From: Pagrus major
Lineage: Eukaryota; Chordata; Actinopteri; Spariformes; Sparidae
DNA length: 64,000 nt
Direction of reading: 5' to 3'
NCBI RefSeq assembly: GCF_040436345.1
Contig: NC_133218.1
Location: 23,669,070 to 23,733,069 of the forward strand
The translations under genes and the position numbers were made by a program. This document shows positions 43,196 through 64,000 of the stretch, one piece after another. The stretch's first letter is position 1; every line of letters starts with the position of its first letter. The notes beneath the pieces were generated by a model. It did not search any database. It saw only the letters and a list, made by a program, of their open reading frames with translations, and was not told the DNA's origin.

Positions 43196-46019
43196 CTTTT
43201 GTTGACTTAACAAGCTCAGCATTCATGTACTCAAGTGGCAGCATGTTCCTCTAAAGTTGGTTTGCAGTCTGTCAATAAACAAGGAGAAGAATTAGAGGTG
43301 CAGCAAGTTGTTGTAGTGCTGCACCTGGGTAGAGCCACACAGTGTAGACTAGAGAGCCAGAGGTGTCCTGCTCCATCCAACACTGGTGACAACATGATTG
43401 TAATTTGCAATACGTGTTCAGCAAAGGTTCAGAGAGGAGTGAGAAAGCCCACGAGTTTTAACACAACAGATTTTAGTTAGTTATGGAATATTAAATCGCC
43501 ACATCAACTCCTTACAGGTCAGGACTTGATCGCTGAATCTTGTGATCTGATGCAGCCGGTGGTTGTGATGCAGTGAAATATCAACAGCGAAACACTTTCA
43601 AATAATGAAAACTATCATTCAGACTCACACAGAAGAAGAAAGAAGAGAGAGTCGCCAAGGCTGCGTGGCGGAGTCAAGTGATCGGCTTCAGTTGATTATC
43701 TTTTTTCTTCTCTTTCACTTTTGTTGATATGATTTAAAGGTTTACAGTGAGGAGGGTTCCAAACATTGTGCTGCAGCACTAAAGGAGAGCGGCTGAGTCT
43801 GAACTGAATGTGTACGAGTGTCAGCTGAGGCTGTGTCTGTCCTTGATGCTTAAAGTCAAGTGATGTCTTTTTAAAATGCTATGTCGAGGACTAATTCATC
43901 ATTTGGACCCTGTTGGCTTTCAGTTGATTATCCTTTTTCTTCTCATTGACAGATTTCAGCCTTGGCGAGTCTTGAACTCACTCGTGAACTTTAATCGCAA
44001 AGCAAGAGAGCAAACTGCTTCTCACTTCTGTCTGTGAGACGGGCCAACAGACAGACTTTATCTGGAGTTTGGGTTGTCACTGCTGCTGGATCTGTCCTCA
44101 CAGGAGGCATGTAAACCCAGAGACACAACAATAAACATCTGATACATTTATCGAAACTCGTGGTAAAAGATGTCTGCCAGTTTTTGGACGTGCATCCTGT
44201 GGTGCTAAAATACATGATAGATCTTGTTTTTAAAGGATAGGTTCGCCCAAAAATGACAGAAATGGTCAAGAATATGAAGCGAAACTAAGGCAAATGAATA
44301 TGATTTAAGTAGGAAAATAAACAAAGAACAATTTGCTGATGTGTTCATGCTGATCTGTCTTTAAAATTGAATTTGGATCAGTTTTATTAGTTGTTTCCTC
44401 CATCGTAGTTAAACACATTACAAGGAGTTTGTACCTGGTTTAACAGTCTCCGTAATGACCTACATAAGTATGCGAGACCATCAGCAGGTAAACTGGCTAT
44501 TTCTGTATAATCATTATGGTTTTTCTCAGCGTCTGTCACCAGGTCAGACTCTGACGTATGCTGCTGGATAAGTCATCTTTTTTTATCAGGATGAATTGAG
44601 GAGTCTCACAGTCTGAGGAGAGAAGCTGCTCTGTTGTCTGGTGGCACCAAAACAAAGTTAACTTTGTTTCACAGATACATTACCTCACCGTCATGCATCC
44701 TGCAAACAGATGTTGAAAACAGAAAAACATAATTTGAGATATGTTGCCATGATGTTTTTATTGCTTCCAAAACGAAGGCACACACCAGCCAGATCAATTT
44801 TTATTGCAGGAGGCGGTGGTAATGTTTTTGTCCCTGGGGCCACCGACATCCACCAATAATAAGTTCTTTGTAGCTTTAATGATTGAAAAACTGTGGGATA
44901 GGTGGGAAACGTTTGTCGACCAATGTGATAATTAAAATAAAATATTTTCAATCTTCACTCATCATCAACAATCCTCATTCAACCATGGACTGAGATAATC
45001 ATTCTGACATTTTGGGGGGGAAATAAATGACAATATTCAAAAGTCAGACAGAGTTACGGCCAATTAAAGGTATTCTGTTGTTGTAGCACCTCCTAAAATG
45101 TCATCATAATCTGTCAGATCAGACACACACGTATGTACACATGAAAGATGGTGTTGAACTACTGAAGAACCAAGAACTATAATTTTGCTGATACCCCTCA
45201 CAGCTCAGGAGGTGTTAATGAAAGTGTGAAGAGCTTTTTAATCGGCCACGGGGTGGTGCTACATACTCCAAGAACTAATCAGATTTTCTTGAATGCTGGA
45301 ACCACTTTCTATTGAACTTTATTGTTGGGTAGTGTTTCACATATATTATCAACACCAAAAGTCTTTCTGCAGGATGTGTACTAGCAGTGTGGTTTGAGAA
45401 CCCTACTTGCCTAGATGTAACGTCACAATTTTCCAGTATAGAAATTGCAGCTGATATCATTCCCAAACTACCTGACGCTTGGCTGTCAATCAACAACCAA
45501 AATAAAATGGATAATGTTTTGTTTTCATCAATAATGTCTGCAAACACTGCAAGAAAATAAGCTAATATTTTCATTTTTAAATGAGTAACCTCTGATACAT
45601 GTAGTTTAAATGGTCATAGTTATTGTTTGGGCCTTTTATTACTTTTATCATCTCATTTCTGCTACAAGATTTGATTTAAGATGCTAATATGACTGTATTT
45701 TTAATCACACGGTTTATACTACAGGTTACTGGTGTCGTTATGTACAAGTTAAGGGACTCATGATACTTTTAAACTAAACAATGTCTCCCTCTGGTGGTGG
45801 CTTCTGTTACTACAGTGGTGTACATTAAATATGTTCCCTGACATGTGAAGCTGTGACACTAGCAGTAAAATATAAAGCCAGCCAGAGGCTCCATCTACTG
45901 TTGATCTGAGGTTTCTGCAGTTAAAGAGTTAAATCGACAGAGTCATGACCGGAGCACTGCTTTCTTACTACTTCAGCTCGGTAATAATTCGAAGCGACAA
46001 CAAAAGGAGGCAATATTTT

Positions 46020-49000
46020 TCAGATTTATTTAACTTCAATATTGCATACATACAAAGTATCTAGAAAGCTACAAAATATCTACTATTATCAAGAAGGCAT
46101 CATAATGTTACGGAGCAAAGACAAGACCATAATGCAGAAACACGGAAACATCGCAGAGCCTCTTTTCTCTCCTTTGCTCCAACACTTTTTTACTGTCAGG
46201 GATACGAAAAGATATCACACATCTGTACCAAGAAAAAAGCTAAGATATAATTTTGTACAAAGCACCTTTTTACAAAAACAAGTCTGCACACAAAACCCAA
46301 AATGTGTGTATGATAACTATGTGAGCTGTGTGAAAAGTCACTTTAAAGCCACCATCTGAAAAATGGTCATAAAACAAAAAGGTACCAGTACCTACTCTTC
46401 AACATAATTACAAATAACAAGAGCTAAACTGCTGATATGTTTGTAGCATGATTCCTCAACGTTTTTTTTTGTTTGTTTTTTAACGTGTCCATTTCCTCCT
46501 CGAATGGTCCACCAGACATTCGTGCCAGCGAAGGCATCAGTCCTGCTGTTGTAGTGTTGAAACGACATGTCAAAATGTACCAGCAGTGCAGCAGCAACAT
46601 CATTACCATCTTATTCGGCTTGCAATATACAGATGATGTCATCACAAAACCAAGTACAACTGTATACAAGTACAATAAGAAAACAGGAACGTCTCACTAA
46701 ATAATCAATAAATGTGAACAGATACACAGGGTAAACATAAAGAAAGCCTCAGCGTCCACAGGACTGTGGCAAAATACTGAATGATTGAACTTTATCTGCA
46801 TCCACCAGAGACATTGTCTGCAATTATTTAGAGCTTCTTCGGCTAAAATACTTTAGATGATTATAATTAAATGTTTGAATAGCTATGGTCTTTGTGGTGA
46901 AAAGTATTAACCTTGACGGCCTCGTCCACATTAGCAGTTGTGAAAAATTAGTTTCTGAAACGGCATCTCAAACAGTTTCAGACGTGACCGCATTAAAACA
47001 GTTTCGACTGTTAGAATTAAATAACCTTTCACTTTCCGCCCTGAAAGATAATAAATGATAAAAAAGTTGGTCTCTGCCACGCCGACATCACAGCTGCATC
47101 ATCAACGGTAACATTGTGAAAGTGTGATGTTTGTGGTTTTCAAATCGTGCGAGCGTGTGGTCGCGGGAAAGAGGGAAGAAAAACAACCAAAAAAAAAAAA
47201 ACACTTGAACCTGCAAGTGTGCACGGAGCAGACAGCTGCAGTGTTTCTACGAGTCCTGCATGCAGTCAGCAGCGGTACGTTATCAGCAGGTCTTTCAGTC
47301 TTTCCTTCAAATACTCAATTTGTGAAATCAATTTTCAAAATAAAAATGAATATATCATTTATTTATTTATTACCAGTAACCAGCTATCCTCTGCCGACAT
47401 TACAATCCTTCTCAAAGGCAATGTGGTGATTGGTTTCACTTATGTCTCATTTTTTGGTCTAGCAACATTTAATTTGTAATTTCTGTCTGATGTTTTTGAA
47501 GCTGGAAATTTTAAAACCAAAGGCACTTCCTTGCTACCATGCAGGACATGACAAAAGATTGACTGTATCTCTGTATTTTTTTTGGTCTTCTACAACAGGA
47601 AAGGCAGTCAGTCTGTGTTTATAGTACACTCTTTGAAAAAGGCTTACAGCGTTAGAGAAAATATAACCTGTATTATAACTCTTATTATAACTTAATGTCA
47701 CATAAGTGTACTGCCACTTAACAACAACAACTGTATTCCTCGGAGTGTACCAGTTATAAGAAACGTGATTTGTAAGATGCGAGTTGTTTTTGCCTGTTTC
47801 ATCCACAGAAAACAAAGGGTAACGTTAGAGTATAGTCTAAGGCACTGTACATCTACCCTTTGGCAGATAATATTGTGAATTTCTCACACAAACGTATAAA
47901 GAGTCTTCCCGTGTAGAGATCACAGTTTTAGTGGCATCTTTTGGAGTTCACACAGCTATAACATGTTTAAGGCTGGGGGATCGGTGTAGGCCACAGAAAC
48001 ATGTGAACATAGTGTGAAAGGCAGCAATACTCTGGCTTGGAGTTATTCTAGGCGAGTCTTCCAGGGAGGGCGAAGCCACAGCGGACTGAGCCAGGCATGC
48101 CGTTTACAAGTGATTCATAGTGTTAGGATTTTTAAAACTACTATTCTGAAACCACAGATGTAACTGGGGGAAAGTAAGCGTCACTAAGGCAAGCTCAGGA
48201 AGGGGAACAAAGTGCTTTTGGACGAGATGAGAGTCATCTGTCTAAAACCCAATTATCCTCCTGTCAGCTGTCACAGAGGAAAGACTCGTTTGCAGGACAG
48301 AAATGCTTAGCAAGGTGGTAAGACTTTTTGTCGAGCAAATGCAAAAATGTTTGTAGTTATTTTCACAGTGCATTAATTCTGTTAGTGTCTAAGACTTGGA
48401 GTGCTTCAACAGGGATAAATATAGTAATGAAAGCTGGGTTGGTTTTAAAGAAATAGCAGTAATTCTGCAAGATTAACAACTACTCTCCTCCAACTACCGT
48501 CTTTGTAGTGTTGTTAGTTTTGTTTCTTTGGAAAATCTATTGGCTGTGGGTGCACGTCTGTATATCGACAGTGTGTATGCTCACGAAATTATGAAGTACA
48601 GACGTACAAAACACACTCAAACAAATTAACACAGACCACATCAGGCCGCTGATAGAAAAGGCAGCATTCTTTTTTTTTTCTTAGTCTACATAACAAAGCA
48701 GAAAGAGACAACATACATATTTCCATTTACCAAATCAATCGAGTAAATTCTTTAACAACGGCCACATTTATACCCAACGGAGAACATATTTTAAACAAGA
48801 ATTCCCATATTTAAACATAAAACAACTGTACCGCAATTCACAGCTGCAGTCAAATAACAAACACTTTATATTAAAACAAATTTATAACAACCGACTTCAC
48901 CCGATGACCAAAAAGCATTGTAGGTGTGACTTTCAGGTAGAGGCACTGCCACTTGTTTTGAGGTTGGTAAGTCTATGAAAGGGGGGGAGTGGGGATTGAG

Positions 49001-49034
49001 CGGTGGGGAGGGAGATGAGGAAGCTCGGAGCCTC
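46020..49034 (-). other. 3' untranslated region of tead1
   Basis: About 3 kb without recognisable genes or repeat families, from the tead1 stop to an AATAAA on the - strand (46030-46025). Long 3' UTRs are usual for TEAD1. The end point is inferred. A poly-A run on the + strand near 47190 (AAAAAAAAAAAA) lies inside. Confidence 0.5.
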
Positions 49035-62202
<13,168 letters not shown>

Positions 62203-62793
62203 CTCCATTAAAAAAAGAGAGAAATGGAAAATAAAAAACAAGAAAAAACAAAAAAAGTACAAAGTGGATTATACATTTCTTTGTTTTAAAAAAAACCCTT
62301 GAAGGAGATAATGTGCGTAATAGGAGCATCTCCAAACCACACACCAAGCTAACAGCCAATAAAGCGTTATGCTGTGTGTTGTCGTCACTTAAGTGAACTG
62401 ATTAAGGAGGATGCAGGCCCCTTTAGCACACATTAAGAGCACCCAGATGTGATCTGCTGTGTGCTGAATGACAATTGGCTAGTCTTGTATTCTTACGGGA
62501 GCAGGGGCGAGGCATTTCACCGGCCAAGTTTACACAGTTCAACATTATTTAATATTCTCACATGTGCAGCAGTGCAAGGAGCAGTTTGAAAGAGAAGTAA
62601 TGTGCATTGATGAAAGGTATGAGGGCCGGATCTACATTCTTCTCCAACAATTTTCACACAAATCACACCCAGGAGTAATTTTCTGGCAGAATCGGGGCGA
62701 TCTAACAGAAAGGGCATCATCAAGGGTTTCCTCTGAGGGCAAATATTTACATTATTAACATATCTTTATGCTCATAAAGTCGATACATTAACT

Positions 62794-63035
62794 AGGAATG
62801 AAACAATTATTAATTGATCAGCGGAAAATGAACCAGGAACTACTTGAATAATCATTTCCATAATTTTTCAAGCAAAAGTTACAAACACTGTCTGGTTCTT
62901 GGTTTTCCAACGTGACAATTTTTGGGTTTTAAGTCAAGCGGCCAAAACATTTAAAGACATCAGTTTGGGCTCTTGGAAATTTCACTGAACACTTTTCACT
63001 ATTTTCTGACATTTTTTAGAGAAAATAACAAAAAC
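62794..63035. repeat. dispersed fish repeat (GGAATGAAACAATTATTAAT)
   Basis: GGAATGAAACAATTATTAAT, ATCATTTCCATAATTTTTCA and AGCAAAAGTTACAAACACTG fit the common GATTAATCGATTAAT-type element, opposite in orientation to the next copy. Confidence 0.6.
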
Positions 63036-63072
63036 AAGAAAAGAACCAGCAGATTTACACATTATCAAAATC

Positions 63073-63391
63073 AGGGCTGCCACTAACGATTATTTTCATT
63101 TTCAATTAAACTGATGATGTTTACTGTTAATTGTTTAGACTATAACTGTCAGAAAATACCAAGAAATGTCAACCAACAGTCCAAAATCCAAAAGGTATTT
63201 AGTTTACTATAAGAAGACTAAGAAAACCAGTAAAAAATAGCCTTTAAGAAGCTGAAACTAAAGAATATTTGACAAATCTTCTTTAAATAAATGACTTTAC
63301 AGTTGCTTGATTACCAAAACTTTAATTTAATTAATTTAATCTCGCCCAATTTTCAGCTCCATTGAAAATACTTGTTAGTTGAAGCCCTTAC
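63073..63391. repeat. dispersed fish repeat (AGGGCTGCCACTAACGATTA)
   Basis: AGGGCTGCCACTAACGATTA at one end, AAGAAGCTGAAACTAAAGAA inside and TTAGTTGAAGCCCTTA at the other end; same element class as 62794-63035. Confidence 0.7.
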
Positions 63392-63561
63392 ATAAATAAC
63401 AGCAATTACACACACATTACACATTTAAACAAATGATAAATATAGCTGTGTTTTTTGGTGTAGCTGTGAGTAAACAACTCTGTCTTCTCTCTGTCTGATT
63501 CTGTGTCGAGTAGAAGAGTCACAGAGAAACAACACAGCCTTCCTGCTCCAGACTGATCAAT

Positions 63562-63634
63562 TCACACACACACACACACACACGCACACACGCACACACG
63601 CACACACACACACACGCACACACGCACACGCACA
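63562..63634. repeat. (CA)n microsatellite with CACG variants
   Basis: About 36 dinucleotides, mostly CA with CG interruptions every 4-10 bp. Confidence 0.95.
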
Positions 63635-64000
63635 GTGATCGAACGTCACTGTAGACACTGGCTTGTTTATCACTGTCACTCAAGTCAGTGGTCATACAGG
63701 GAATTTCCTGTTCAGATGGGAGATCAGTCAGTGGGTGAGTGAAGCACCATCAGAGCTGTTCAGCATCAGGTCACAAGAAAATAAGAATCAACTCAGTCCT
63801 TTCATTTATTTTTAAAACTTCATGTACAATATTACTTTTCTGTTTAATTTCAGTGTACTTATTTTACTAAATGTAACTTACTCGTATTGTATATTGTGTA
63901 TTTCATCAGGCACTGGTGTTACACTTACTTTCTACTGTTTTTAATCTTATTTTATTGTAATTTCTGAGCAACCTCAGGCACAAGAATTTCCCTCAGGATT

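Larger units (their letters stand above)
42212..46019. other. intergenic DNA upstream of rassf10
   Basis: Promoter side of rassf10 and distal to tead1. No gene recognised. Dispersed repeats at 42505-42790 and 43055-43195, a (CAAA)n tract at 42926-42953, and a fragment of the foldback family terminus near 44240 (GCCCAAAAATGACAG). Confidence 0.5.
62203..64000. other. tead1 intron continuing to the window edge
   Basis: No further TEAD exon found; the GKMYGRNELIARYIKLR-type exon is absent. Includes a unique-looking block at 62400-62760 that could be a conserved intronic element, then two dispersed repeats and a CA tract. Confidence 0.5.

Overview
The window is vertebrate genomic DNA, almost certainly from a ray-finned fish and probably a percomorph teleost. 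Genes have compact GT-AG introns, there are no bacterial features, and the intergenic DNA is full of repeats typical of teleost genomes. The gene set and order match human 11p15 (TEAD1 - RASSF10 - ARNTL/BMAL1 - BTBD10 - PTH), read in reverse and with every relative orientation kept.

Layout: 1-4.5 kb holds no gene I recognise. A small parathyroid hormone gene (pth1 type, + strand) lies at 4.55-5.5 kb with a TATA box, a leader exon and two coding exons. An intact eight-coding-exon BTBD10 gene (+) spans 8.5-15.8 kb. Convergent to it, at about 17.05-20.16 kb on the - strand, is a decayed BMAL1 (ARNTL) gene. Several of its exons are still clear and still carry splice signals, but it has lost most of PAS-A and carries frameshifts and a stop in the bHLH region. 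From 20.2 to 40.2 kb there is no gene: the stretch holds foldback elements, an internally deleted IS3EU-like DNA transposon with perfect terminal inverted repeats and a 6-bp target duplication, an older relative of it, a truncated LINE 3' end, and unique-looking blocks that may be conserved noncoding DNA. RASSF10 (-) is an intact single-exon gene at 40.9-42.2 kb. The 3' portion of TEAD1 (-) fills 46-62.2 kb and continues past the right edge; the exons for the N-terminal part of its TEA domain are outside the window.

The intact genes are a calcium/phosphate hormone (pth1), an Akt-pathway modulator (btbd10), a Ras-association scaffold (rassf10) and the DNA-binding partner of YAP/TAZ (tead1). 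They are linked by ancient synteny and not by a shared pathway. The main results are loss of the clock gene from an otherwise preserved block, the IS3EU-type element with 54-bp internal repeats, and a pair of equal-length alternative TEA-domain exons in tead1.
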